Shown here in pieces: positions 52,584 through 61,013 of a DNA stretch of 64,000 bases. Source of the DNA: Sphingomonadaceae bacterium PASS1 (lineage in GTDB: Bacteria; Pseudomonadota; Alphaproteobacteria; Sphingomonadales; Sphingomonadaceae). A model generated the notes under the pieces. It was not told the origin of the DNA, did no database searches, and saw nothing but the letters and a program-made list of their open reading frames with translations. Numbering within the stretch: position 1 is the first letter of the stretch; every line of letters begins with the position of its first letter. A program made the translations under genes and the position numbers. The stretch spans positions 1-64,000 of the forward strand of contig NKIR01000003.1 in NCBI GenBank assembly GCA_002255985.1, given 5' to 3'.

Positions 52584-53534
52584 TCAGCGATAAAGAGCAC
52601 GTTTCAGTGCGCGATATGACGTCCGCTTTGCCTGCGCAACCACGTCGGCCGTCACGTTCATTTCAAAGCCATGATACGCCCCGGGATAGACATGGAGTTC
52701 TGTCGGCACACCTGCCCGCGTCAGGCGAAGCGCATAATCCATATCCTCGTCCAAAAACAAATCCAGCGCACCGACAGCGATGAAGCTGGATGGTAGTCCG
52801 GACAAATCGTCGGCGCGTGCAGCGGCGGCATAGGGCGAAACATCGGGTAGGCCAGGCGCATGTCCCAACAACGAAGACCAACCGAAAATGTTGGAACTGG
52901 CGGACCAAATGAACTCCCCGGTAAGCGGATGCGGATCGTTGCGCGTGCAGGTGCGATCGTCGATCATCGGATAGATCAGATGCTGGTGACAAATCGCATA
53001 TTCGCCGCGGTCACGCGCCAATAAAGCCAGTGCCGCTGCTAACCCGCCACCGGCACTTTCGCCCGTAATCGCAATGCGCGCAGGATCAACGCCAAGGCTT
53101 GCGGCTTCTGTGTGCAGCCACCGCAATGCTGCATAACAATCTTCAACCGGCCCGGGATGCGCGGTTTCCGGGGCGAGCCGGTAATCGACCGACACAAGGA
53201 CAGCATCCATCGCCTTTGCCATCTCGGCGCAGGCCGGGGTCGCCATCTGCGCGGAGCCGATGACATAGCCTCCGCCGTGGATATGCAAGATAGCAGGGCG
53301 CAGCGACGCCGACGTTGCGGTTGGGCGATACACCATCAGAGAGATCAGATGGCCTTCGTTGCCCGCAACATGGCGTTCTTCAAAAGCGACTTCAGGATCG
53401 TCCTGAACCTCTGCCCGAGGCCGCGCCGCAATGGCGGCGCGGATCATCGGTAAAGTTTCAGCAGAAAAGTCAAAACTGGGAAGCAGCTCTAACCCTGCCA
53501 AAAGCTCTGGATCGATCAATGGTCGGCTGGTCAA
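52584..53534 (-). CDS. Alpha/beta hydrolase, hormone-sensitive-lipase family
   Basis: 316 residues. Oxyanion motif HGGGY (86-90), nucleophile GESAGG with S160, and late YPGAYHGFE with the catalytic His. These enzymes cleave short-chain or bulky esters in the cytoplasm and would suit hydrolysis of an ester made by the Baeyer-Villiger monooxygenase. The start is TTG, preceded by GGGG, three bases after the stop of the E1 beta gene, so it shares the E1 transcript. Confidence 0.9.
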   Translation of the reverse strand: MTSRPLIDPELLAGLELLPSFDFSAETLPMIRAAIAARPRAEVQDDPEVAFEERHVAGNEGHLISLMVYRPTATSASLRPAILHIHGGGYVIGSAQMATPACAEMAKAMDAVLVSVDYRLAPETAHPGPVEDCYAALRWLHTEAASLGVDPARIAITGESAGGGLAAALALLARDRGEYAICHQHLIYPMIDDRTCTRNDPHPLTGEFIWSASSNIFGWSSLLGHAPGLPDVSPYAAAARADDLSGLPSSFIAVGALDLFLDEDMDYALRLTRAGVPTELHVYPGAYHGFEMNVTADVVAQAKRTSYRALKRALYR

Positions 53535-53537
53535 TGT

Positions 53538-54527
53538 TTACCCCATTAAGGATTTTGCAGCAGCAATGATGTCATCAGGCTGTGGCACGAAAGCGTCTTC
53601 CAATACCTTTGCAAAAGGTACCGCGCAATAAGCGCCGCCAAGACGTTTGACCGGTGCCTTCAACTGACCAAATAGCTCTTCGCTAATGGTCGAGGCGATT
53701 TCTGCACCAGGACCAAAATTGCGGACAGCCTCATGCACCACCAAAGCACGCCCCGTTTTGGCAACCGAAGCGAGCACAGCCTCTTTATCCCATGGCGATA
53801 TGGTCCGCAGGTCGATGAGTTCGGCCGAAATCCCGGCCTCAGCCAAACCGGCGAGCGCCATCTGGCAGCGCAAAATCTGTCCCGACCAACTGATAATCGT
53901 CAGGTCGCTGCCTTCAACCATCACATTGGCTTTACCCAATGGGATCGGCCCCTGATCGTCGGCGACATCGCCCGGAGCAAACAGAGTCATACCGTTTTCA
54001 ACAAAAATGCACGGATCGGGATCCTGAATGCAGGACATCAACAAACCCTTCATATCCGCAGGATTTGAAGGGCAAACCACTTTGATACCTGCCGAGTGCG
54101 CGAACCAGCCTTCCAGATGGTCGCTGTGCTGGCCCGCGGTTTGCCAGCCTGCGCCGGTCAATGTCCGGATTGTGATCGGTACGCTCGTCTGCCCACCGCT
54201 CATGAAACGCAATTTGGCAGCGTGGTTGAAGATCATATCCATCGCAACGGTGGTGAAATTCATCAGCATGATTTCGGCAACGGGTTTGTATCCCGCCATC
54301 GCAGCGCCAATCGCGGCACCAATAATGGCCTGTTCGGAAATCGGCGTGGTGCGCACGCGGTGCTCGCCAAATTGGGTCGAAAGCCCCCGCATCGTCCCGG
54401 TAACGCCGCCGCCCTGCGGATCGGCAATGTCTTCGCCGAGAACCAGCACCTTGGGATCGGCTTCCATTGCTTCGACCATCGCTGCGTTAATGGCCTGAAT
54501 GCCATTCATTTTCTGAATACCGCTCAT
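53538..54527 (-). CDS. 2-oxo acid (or acetoin-type) dehydrogenase E1 beta subunit
   Basis: 329 residues of the transketolase-like beta subunits: QAINAAMVEAMEADPKVLVLGEDIADPQGG, STQFGEHRVRTTPISEQAIIGAAIGAAM, and TGAGWQTAGQHSDHLEGWFAHSAGIKVVCPS. With the alpha subunit it decarboxylates a 2-oxo acid or cleaves acetoin-like compounds with ThDP and passes the acyl group to lipoyl-E2. Best resemblance is to AcoB-like proteins. ATG overlaps the alpha stop by four bases. Confidence 0.9.
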   Translation of the reverse strand: MSGIQKMNGIQAINAAMVEAMEADPKVLVLGEDIADPQGGGVTGTMRGLSTQFGEHRVRTTPISEQAIIGAAIGAAMAGYKPVAEIMLMNFTTVAMDMIFNHAAKLRFMSGGQTSVPITIRTLTGAGWQTAGQHSDHLEGWFAHSAGIKVVCPSNPADMKGLLMSCIQDPDPCIFVENGMTLFAPGDVADDQGPIPLGKANVMVEGSDLTIISWSGQILRCQMALAGLAEAGISAELIDLRTISPWDKEAVLASVAKTGRALVVHEAVRNFGPGAEIASTISEELFGQLKAPVKRLGGAYCAVPFAKVLEDAFVPQPDDIIAAAKSLMG

Positions 54528-55519
54528 GCTGCGATCTCCTCTGCAAATACATCGCGGCGCAGTTCGTCCACCGAAGGTAGAGGACTGTTCATGCCAAACT
54601 CTTCAGCATCGGCGATTTCCGCCTCCAGATCGGCCTGCATTTTCGAAAGCTGTTCTTCATTGGCATGGCCTTCGGCAACCAATCGTGCCCGCAAAGCCGG
54701 CAAGGGATCCTTTGCTATTGCGGCTTCTTTTTCTTCTTTGGGAATATAGAAGTCGTCATCACCCAGAACATGGCCGAGAAAACGGAAGGTTTTGCATTCC
54801 AGCAAGGTCGGGCCTTCGCCTGCACGTGCGCGCTCTATCGCAACGCTCATATGCGCATACATGTCGTCAGGATCATTCCCGTCCAAGGTGAAGCCCGGCA
54901 TGTTGTACGAAATCGCCCGGGTCGAAATTTTGTCGACTGACGTCGCCAGATTGTAAGAGGTATGTTCGCCATAGCCGTTATTGGGGCAGACGAAAATCAC
55001 CGGCAGCTTCCAAAGCGAGGCCAGATTCAACGCCTCGTGAAACGCACCAATATTGGATGCGCCGTCGCCAAAGAAGGCAACGACAACGCGTTTCGACCCA
55101 TCCAACTGCGCAGCCCAGCCAAGGCCGTTGGCAATCGGCATCGACGAACCGACAATACCTGTTGTTACCATGATCCCCATTTCAGGATAGGTCAGATGCA
55201 TTGGTCCGCCCTTGCCTTTACAGGTGCCATCAACGCGGCCAGCGATTTCAGCCCATAAGGGGCGCAGCGGCATGTCCTTTGCCACCATATCCTGAATACC
55301 GCGATAAATGGTGCAAATCTGGTCTTCATCGTTGAGCAGATGGCCAATAGTCGCCGGAATCACTTCCTGCCCACGCGCCGAATAATAAGGCATAGTCAAC
55401 CGACCGCGCCGGATGGTCTTGCGGATGGCATCGTCATTACGTTCGACGCGCAGCATGCGGCGGTAGATATCGACCAATGCCGCGCCATCGGGCTTGGGGG
55501 CGTTGCTTTGCTCTGCCAT
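54524..55519 (-). CDS. 2-oxo acid (or acetoin-type) dehydrogenase E1 alpha subunit
   Basis: 331 residues. The ThDP motif is intact: GDGASNIGAF (151-160) to PNNGYG with N180-N181; the N-terminal MPYYSARGQEVIPATIG and GKGGPMHLT also mark the AcoA/PdhA family. The frame extends to 55627, but ATG 55519 with GAGGTG before it is chosen. It forms E1 with the adjacent beta subunit. E2 (8.8 kb), E3 (7.4 kb) and lipoyl domain (62.1 kb) are elsewhere in the window. Confidence 0.92.
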   Translation of the reverse strand: MAEQSNAPKPDGAALVDIYRRMLRVERNDDAIRKTIRRGRLTMPYYSARGQEVIPATIGHLLNDEDQICTIYRGIQDMVAKDMPLRPLWAEIAGRVDGTCKGKGGPMHLTYPEMGIMVTTGIVGSSMPIANGLGWAAQLDGSKRVVVAFFGDGASNIGAFHEALNLASLWKLPVIFVCPNNGYGEHTSYNLATSVDKISTRAISYNMPGFTLDGNDPDDMYAHMSVAIERARAGEGPTLLECKTFRFLGHVLGDDDFYIPKEEKEAAIAKDPLPALRARLVAEGHANEEQLSKMQADLEAEIADAEEFGMNSPLPSVDELRRDVFAEEIAA

Positions 55520-55587
55520 GTTCACCTCTATTTTATGGTTTTGAATGATATCGTTAGTCGGGCGTTGGCCGGACAAGGTCAACCGCG

Positions 55588-55629
55588 CTGTGGCGATATT
55601 TACGTATCCCCCGCGCTTTGTCGCCACAG
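55588..55629. promoter_or_regulatory. Inverted repeat in the divergent E1 promoter region
   Basis: CTGTGGCGA (55588-55596) and TCGCCACAG (55621-55629) are perfect nine-base inverted arms separated by 24 bases, between the divergent E1 alpha gene and the small gene at 55649. A regulator site is possible; repeats of this size with such a spacer also occur by chance. Confidence 0.3.
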
Positions 55630-55648
55630 GCAGGGTATAAAAGCAAAC

Positions 55649-55921
55649 ATGGATACAAAAACTGCATTGCAGGCCGAGCGCGTTGTCGCACTTGAGGCCG
55701 AATTGGAAAGTGCCGGAGAGGTGTCGCTAGCCGAGGCAGCGCTCGCGCAATCGCGGGCCGACTTGCATGACTGGGTGGAAACGGTGGTCGGCATTGTGTG
55801 CTCCCCGGGGGTCGGCCGTGTGTCACTCATCCACAAAGACGGCAGCCAATCGAGCATCGCATCATCACGGTTGCCATTTTTACTGTCTCGCCCGGCACAA
55901 TTTGAACGCGGCGGAGATTAG
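55649..55921 (+). CDS. Small protein of unknown function
   Basis: 90 residues. The first 50 are Ala/Glu-rich and likely helical (ALQAERVVALEAELESAG...); the rest reads GIVCSPGVGRVSLIHKDGS, which could be a small beta structure. AAAAGCAAAC precedes the ATG. It lies three bases ahead of an SDR gene and is divergent from E1 alpha. The coding case rests on tight spacing with the SDR gene; family unknown. Confidence 0.5.
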   Translation: MDTKTALQAERVVALEAELESAGEVSLAEAALAQSRADLHDWVETVVGIVCSPGVGRVSLIHKDGSQSSIASSRLPFLLSRPAQFERGGD

Positions 55922-55924
55922 AGA

Positions 55925-56785
55925 ATGACGACGCAAACAGTCGCTATTGTTACTGGGGCCAGCCGTGGCGCGGGCAAAGGCATTGCGATTGCGCTGGGTA
56001 GTTATGGCTGCACCGTGTATGTCACAGGCCGAACGCAGTCGTCAGGGCAGGCATTGCTGGGTGGCACAATCCATGAGACTGCGGAAGCCGTGACAGCAGC
56101 AGGCGGAACCGGGATTGCCGTCGCCGTCGATCATGCGGATGACAATCAGGTCCGCGCCCTGTTTGATCAGGTACAACGCGAACAGGGTCAGCTTGACATC
56201 CTTGTTAACAATGCTTGTGCGCTGCATAGCGAAATGACTGCGCCAGGTAACTTCTGGGAAAAGCCCCTAAAAATAGTCGACATGCTCGATGTCGGCCTGC
56301 GTAGCAGTTATGTTGCCAGCTGGCTCGCGGCACCGATGATGATCGCACAGGGACGCGGCCTCATCCTGTTCAACTCTGCCTCGGGAGCGGTCCATTATGT
56401 CTATGGTCCGGCATATGGGGCGCACAAAGCAGGGGTAGACAAGTTCGCAGCCGATATGGGAGTCGATTTTACCGGAACTGGCGTCGCGGCAATTTCGGTC
56501 TGGATGGGCGCACTGCGCACCGAGCGCCTGCTGCAGCTCATCGCGACGGACCAGAAAAAATTTGGCTACCTTGAGGGGCAATGCGAAACACCGGAATTTA
56601 CCGGCCATGTCGCTTGGTCGCTGTATAATGATCCGGAGATAGCTACACTAAACGGACAAACGGTTATTGGCGCAGAAATGGCCATCAAATACGGAATTGT
56701 CGATGAAGGCGGGCGGCAACCAAAGTCGTACAGAGATACGCATAAGGTTGCACCTCACAGTCCCTATCCTAATATCATACGTTAA
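55925..56785 (+). CDS. Short-chain dehydrogenase (DHRS1-like)
   Basis: 286 residues, paralogous to the SDR at 34995: TGASRGAGKGIAIALG, VYVTGRTQSSG, VDHADDNQVRALF, LVNNACALHSE in place of NNAG, and FWEKPLKIVDMLDVGLRS. The active-site region reads YGPAYGAHKAGVDK, so a Tyr-x3-Lys pair (YGAHK) is present, unlike in the paralogue. Cotranscribed with the small gene before it and convergent with an NTF2-like gene three bases beyond. Confidence 0.85.
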   Translation: MTTQTVAIVTGASRGAGKGIAIALGSYGCTVYVTGRTQSSGQALLGGTIHETAEAVTAAGGTGIAVAVDHADDNQVRALFDQVQREQGQLDILVNNACALHSEMTAPGNFWEKPLKIVDMLDVGLRSSYVASWLAAPMMIAQGRGLILFNSASGAVHYVYGPAYGAHKAGVDKFAADMGVDFTGTGVAAISVWMGALRTERLLQLIATDQKKFGYLEGQCETPEFTGHVAWSLYNDPEIATLNGQTVIGAEMAIKYGIVDEGGRQPKSYRDTHKVAPHSPYPNIIR

Positions 56786-56788
56786 CGG

Positions 56789-57337
56789 CTACCAGCGCAG
56801 CCCATCGGTGCCGGCAACATAAGGGCGGTTATCTGACGGATCTTTCCCGTCCCATCGCGCTTTCAAAAAGCCTTTAACATTATCGGTAAAGACCCACCTT
56901 CCATCGGCATCAGCGGACATTTCAATAGTGCATTTGCGCGTGTGCAGGCGCCATTCGCCATTGCGTCGCTCCAGCCGATCAAGATAACGGCCAAACGCAA
57001 GCGTCGTGCGCTCATTGTTTTGCCAGAACAATCCCCCGATAACGTAGGATTCGCAATGCGCAGTATCACCATCAATGTCGCACAGATGGTTGGTGATGTT
57101 ATGACTGGTCATATTGAACAGCATTTTGTGCCCCATATTCGCACGTTTTGCATAGTCCGGAATGCGTGTGATCACCGCACCATGCTCGTCAACACCGTCT
57201 GACCACCAGCATTCCGTAATCTGCAGCTCATCCTGCCTGTCGCGCGCACGACATTCGCGCTGGATACAATCCAGTATGTCCTGCCGATCTTTCAACAGGC
57301 GGACAGTTTGCAGTAGCTCCGAAAGTTCTGGCTGCAT
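56789..57337 (-). CDS. NTF2-like (SnoaL-type) protein
   Basis: 182 residues: LLKDRQDILDCIQRECRARDR, ECWWSDGVDEHG, a NITNHLCDIDGDTAHCESY strand and FGRYLDRLERRNGEWRLHTRK. Same type as the genes at 13200 and 36797; the IDGDTAH/DRLERR wording is shared with 36797, so these are paralogues. It follows the KstD-like gene by 11 bases, as its second gene, with TAGGAGCG before the ATG. In steroid pathways an NTF2-fold isomerase acts on 3-keto substrates; here that is only a thought. Confidence 0.8.
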   Translation of the reverse strand: MQPELSELLQTVRLLKDRQDILDCIQRECRARDRQDELQITECWWSDGVDEHGAVITRIPDYAKRANMGHKMLFNMTSHNITNHLCDIDGDTAHCESYVIGGLFWQNNERTTLAFGRYLDRLERRNGEWRLHTRKCTIEMSADADGRWVFTDNVKGFLKARWDGKDPSDNRPYVAGTDGLRW

Positions 57338-57348
57338 CGTCTACGCTC

Positions 57349-59034
57349 CTAAATTGAATTCCCCACACCGGCCGCATGCTTGGCAGCGACATAGCCAAAC
57401 GCCATGCTTGGCCCAATGCTCGCCCCTGCAGCCGGATAGACCCCGCCCATGACGCTGGCGGAGGAAACACCGCATGCATAAAGCCCGGCTATTGCGGAAC
57501 CATCGGCGCGCACCACACGGCCCTGGCTATCGGTAACTGCGCCGCCATAGGTTGAAACATCCCCCGGCACGACATCGACCGCATAATAAGGCGCCTTGTC
57601 AATCCGACCCAAAGCGGGGTTTGGTTGGTGAAAGGGGTTCCCGAGCCACTGGTCATATTTACGATGTCCGCGATTGAAATCCGCGTCATGCCCGGCATCA
57701 ACAAAGCTGTTCCAACGATCGACGGTCGCCTGCAAAGTGCCAGGATCGCAATCCAGCTGTCGCGCCAGCCCCTCGATTGTATCCGCCTCTTTCAAATAGC
57801 CGCTGTCGCGCCACATCTGATAGTATTTCGTGATCTTGACCCCGCCAATCGGGTATTTCGCCGCATATTGCGCATCAAAAATTGCCCAACTGGGCACTGC
57901 CGGGACAGTTTTGTTCCGCTCCCACATATTTTGGCAATATAGTTCATAACTGCCGCCTTCATTCATGTACCGCTGACCCGATTGATCGACGAGAATTGCG
58001 TGCGGTTTGCCCGTGGTGCTTTGGATCGGTGGTTTAACGAAAGCCTGTTCCCAGCCGGGCATCCGAGTCATCTGGTAACCGACCATCTGGTCCATTTGGC
58101 CCAGCACGCCACCGACCCGTTCAAATTCGCCATGCAGGTCACCCGTGTCGCCTTCCGGGACATTTGACCATTGGGCGTTTGTGCCAGGCATATAAATGTC
58201 GCGCATCGCTTGATTCTGGGCAAAGCCACCCGCGTTGACGAGCACACCCAGATTCGCGCGGATGCGGCCCTTGTTGGTGACCACGCCTACGACCTTACCA
58301 TCTTCAACGATCAGTTCTTTCACCGATGTTTCGGTGCGTATCTCCACCCCTGCCTTTAATGCGGCTTGCAGCATCCGGCCTTGGAGTGCCGCACCTGCCC
58401 CAACCCAACGCTGGCCCAGCAATTTGCCCAACACCATGCCGACGCCCGTTTTCAGGAAAGACCACGTAATATCCCAGCTTTTGCCGACATAAGCGAACTT
58501 CATACCGTCATCGAGCTTGACCTTCATCGGCATAAAACCGGGCCGCAGCTTTGCTTCCCATTCGCCCAATTCTTTGGTGTTGAACGGTTTGGCGACGACC
58601 GAACGGCTGGTGCTGCACCCGCCGTGGGCATCGTCATAATAATCGGGCCAAAATTTCGACGCCCGTTCGAGTGCGATTCCCTCACCCAGCAGAAAGTCGA
58701 TCATTCTGGGCGCTTCGCTAACATAGGCTGCACGCTTTTCGGTGTTGGATCCCGGCAGATCTTCGCACACAGTTTCCAGATAAAGCATTGCCTTTTCCGC
58801 GTTTTCATCGGGCTCGTCGGCACGAATAAACCGGTTGTTGGGAACCCAGATCACCCCACCCGACTTTGCTGTCGTGCCGCCTAAAACCGGGGTTTTTTCC
58901 AGAATGAGCACCGATTTTCCAGCCTTGCGCATCACCAGCGCAGATACAAATGACCCGGCACCGCTGCCGGCGATCACCCAGTCATAGCTTTCGTCGAATT
59001 CGTCCACATCTTGTTCCTCAATTGCCTTCGCCAA
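57349..59034 (-). CDS. KstD-like FAD-dependent 3-ketosteroid/enone dehydrogenase
   Basis: 561 residues of the fumarate-reductase/3-ketosteroid-delta1-dehydrogenase flavoproteins: FAD motif VIAGSGAGSF (about 20-29), GGTTAKSGGVIWVPNN, and near the C-terminus YPAAGASIGPSMAFGY, in which Y533 and G537 match the YPGAG active-site pair of KstD. It removes hydrogens next to a ring ketone. The start is TTG with no clear ribosome site, so it may be set wrong by a few codons. Downstream is the NTF2-like gene. Substrate could be a steroid, terpenoid or other cyclic ketone. Confidence 0.82.
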   Translation of the reverse strand: MAKAIEEQDVDEFDESYDWVIAGSGAGSFVSALVMRKAGKSVLILEKTPVLGGTTAKSGGVIWVPNNRFIRADEPDENAEKAMLYLETVCEDLPGSNTEKRAAYVSEAPRMIDFLLGEGIALERASKFWPDYYDDAHGGCSTSRSVVAKPFNTKELGEWEAKLRPGFMPMKVKLDDGMKFAYVGKSWDITWSFLKTGVGMVLGKLLGQRWVGAGAALQGRMLQAALKAGVEIRTETSVKELIVEDGKVVGVVTNKGRIRANLGVLVNAGGFAQNQAMRDIYMPGTNAQWSNVPEGDTGDLHGEFERVGGVLGQMDQMVGYQMTRMPGWEQAFVKPPIQSTTGKPHAILVDQSGQRYMNEGGSYELYCQNMWERNKTVPAVPSWAIFDAQYAAKYPIGGVKITKYYQMWRDSGYLKEADTIEGLARQLDCDPGTLQATVDRWNSFVDAGHDADFNRGHRKYDQWLGNPFHQPNPALGRIDKAPYYAVDVVPGDVSTYGGAVTDSQGRVVRADGSAIAGLYACGVSSASVMGGVYPAAGASIGPSMAFGYVAAKHAAGVGNSI

Positions 59035-59070
59035 CTAGAACCGGCCAAAGGCGCTGGCACAAGAGCTTAT

Positions 59071-59102
59071 CGCCACGGCGGCATAGGCATATCGCCGTGG
59101 CG
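59071..59102. promoter_or_regulatory. Perfect inverted repeat between KstD-like and crotonase genes
   Basis: CGCCACGGCG (59071-59080) and CGCCGTGGCG (59093-59102) are ten-base inverted arms around a 12-base loop, filling much of the 83-base space between divergent genes. It may be a regulator site or an RNA hairpin in the crotonase leader. Confidence 0.45.
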
Positions 59103-59117
59103 TGATATGAAGGGGTC

Positions 59118-59912
59118 ATGACTGACTTACCAAACTTCCAGACCATATTGCTCGAACGCCGGGCGCGCCTGCTGCGTATAACCATGAATCGGCCCGATTC
59201 GATGAACGCCTTCAACCTCGATCTGCATAACGAACTGCCAGAAGCATTGGCCTTTGCACGCAGCGATACAGGCTCAGACGTCATCATGCTTACAGGTGCT
59301 GGCCGCGCCTTTTCAGCAGGTGGCGATATTGCGCATATCGAACGCAATGCCGCCAATCCGGAGCTATTCGACCATGAAGTCGAAATGGCCAAGGCAATCA
59401 TCTTCACCCTGCTCGACATCGACAAGCCCGTTGTCTGCCGGATGAACGGCCATGCCGTCGGGTTGGGCGCTACGCTCGCTTTGTTCTGCGACGTGATCTT
59501 TGCCACAGATACCGCAAAGATCGGTGATCCGCATGTTGGGCTTGGCCTCGTCGCGGGCGATGGCGGCGCGGTGATCTGGCCACAGCTGATTGGGCTGGCG
59601 CGCGCGAAGGAATATCTGCTGACGGGTGACTTAATTCCCGCGCCGCGCGCTGCGGAAATGGGACTGATCAACTATGCCTTGCCTGCCGAAGATCTGGACG
59701 CAGCCGTCGATGGCTTTTGCGACCGGCTGCTGGCGGGCGCGCAGCAGGCGATCCGCTGGACCAAGAAGCTGACGAATATGGAACTGAAACGCGTTGCCGA
59801 CAGCGTTATGCCCGTTGGTCTCGATTACGAAGTCCAATCCGTACGCACCGCCGACCATCGTGAAGGCGTCGCAGCGCTTAAGGAAAGACGCAAACCAATT
59901 TTTGGTAAGTAA
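59118..59912 (+). CDS. Crotonase-superfamily protein (enoyl-CoA hydratase/isomerase-like)
   Basis: 264 residues. NRPDSMNAFNLD, oxyanion-hole FSAGGDIAHIE, MNGHAVGLGATLALFCDV, and AKEYLLTGDLIPAPRAAEMG. The second catalytic Glu (KEYLLTG) is kept, but the first, normally P-E in the loop before GxxPGxGG, is replaced: the sequence reads GDPHVGLGLVAGDGG. It may therefore be an isomerase, hydrolase or C-C cleaving crotonase and not a hydratase. GAAGGGG precedes the ATG. Single gene, divergent from KstD-like. Confidence 0.85.
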   Translation: MTDLPNFQTILLERRARLLRITMNRPDSMNAFNLDLHNELPEALAFARSDTGSDVIMLTGAGRAFSAGGDIAHIERNAANPELFDHEVEMAKAIIFTLLDIDKPVVCRMNGHAVGLGATLALFCDVIFATDTAKIGDPHVGLGLVAGDGGAVIWPQLIGLARAKEYLLTGDLIPAPRAAEMGLINYALPAEDLDAAVDGFCDRLLAGAQQAIRWTKKLTNMELKRVADSVMPVGLDYEVQSVRTADHREGVAALKERRKPIFGK

Positions 59913-59955
59913 TCAGCGGGCTTCCGTAGGATGATGCACAGTTGCCGACATTATC

Positions 59956-61002
59956 TTAATTACCAAGCATCGCCTTTGCCATGGCAAGGATCAGGTCGAG
60001 ATCACCCTGTGCCGACGGGATAGCTTTGCGGAAAGTGGCAAAGCCGTGAATATTGCCTTGCGACTCATAATGTTTGGTGGGCACGCCCGCCGCGAGAAGC
60101 TTTGCAGCAAAGGCGCGGCCGCCATCGCGAAGTGGGTCGAGCGCGGCAGTGGCGATAACAGTTGGGGGAAAGCCATTCAGGTCAGCGAGCAACGCCGAGT
60201 GCCGGATGCTTTTCTTGTTCGCCCCAAGTGCCTTGTCATAAAAACTGCTGTCGGCCGCATCAAGGCCATAGCCAACGCCGAAGGACGTGCTTGACGGATA
60301 TTGTTTTGAGGCATCGGCCATCGGGTAAAACGGGATCGTTAGCTTGACCGGAACGGCGGCGGGCTTATCGCGCAACGCCAATGCCGTAACCAGCGTTAGC
60401 GTGCCGCCAGCGCTGTCGCCGGAGAGGATCAGTCCGGTAACCTCACGCCCCAATGCGTCGCCACTGGTCGCGACCCAGCGAGCCGCCGCCTCCGCATCGT
60501 CGGGTGCAGCCGGCCATTTTGCCTCTGGCGCGAGACGATATTCGACCGAGACCACAGGGACGTCCAATTGCCGCGCCATTTCCGCCGCTAGCGAAGCGTG
60601 GGTGCCGGTGCTGCCAACAACAAAACCACCGCCATGATAGAAAACCAATATCGGTCCAGGCGCGCGCGTGGCCTTGCTGTCAAACAGACGCAGTTCGATT
60701 GGCCCCGCCGGTCCAGGCATCGTTAGCATTTTATCGACCGCCAGTGGGCCCACCGGCTTTTCCGAAGCCGACATCATCTGCGCGATTTGCGCTGGCGGGA
60801 TTTTGCGGATCATTGCAATCGTCGCGTCGTTCATGTGCGGGCGCGGATTTTTGAACAAGTTGTCGAGATAGGCCTGCACGTCGGAACGGACATAGGGCGT
60901 CGCCTTAGCATCTTGGGCAAATGCTTCAGGCACCGTTCCGACAACGGCAGCGCTCCCGGCCAACGCCATGGCTGCCATCGTGTTTCGAATTCCGCTTTTC
61001 AT
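59956..61002 (-). CDS. Exported alpha/beta hydrolase, hormone-sensitive-lipase family
   Basis: 348 residues with a signal peptide (cleaved near EAFAQD, about 30). HGGGF (123-127), GDSAGG with S197, and a late SQGNIHGFA with the catalytic His. An esterase outside the cytoplasm, similar in type to the one at 52584 but exported. CTGAGGACAGACAGT precedes the ATG. It follows the Gfo/Idh/MocA gene by 11 bases as the last gene of the lipoyl-oxidoreductase-esterase transcript. Confidence 0.87.
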   Translation of the reverse strand: MKSGIRNTMAAMALAGSAAVVGTVPEAFAQDAKATPYVRSDVQAYLDNLFKNPRPHMNDATIAMIRKIPPAQIAQMMSASEKPVGPLAVDKMLTMPGPAGPIELRLFDSKATRAPGPILVFYHGGGFVVGSTGTHASLAAEMARQLDVPVVSVEYRLAPEAKWPAAPDDAEAAARWVATSGDALGREVTGLILSGDSAGGTLTLVTALALRDKPAAVPVKLTIPFYPMADASKQYPSSTSFGVGYGLDAADSSFYDKALGANKKSIRHSALLADLNGFPPTVIATAALDPLRDGGRAFAAKLLAAGVPTKHYESQGNIHGFATFRKAIPSAQGDLDLILAMAKAMLGN

Positions 61003-61013
61003 ACTGTCTGTCC

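Noticed and set aside
57349-59034. A firm call of 3-ketosteroid delta1-dehydrogenase
   Set aside because: The active-site pair fits, but no other core steroid-ring genes (KshA/B, HsaA-D type) are in the window, so KstD-like is as far as the evidence goes.
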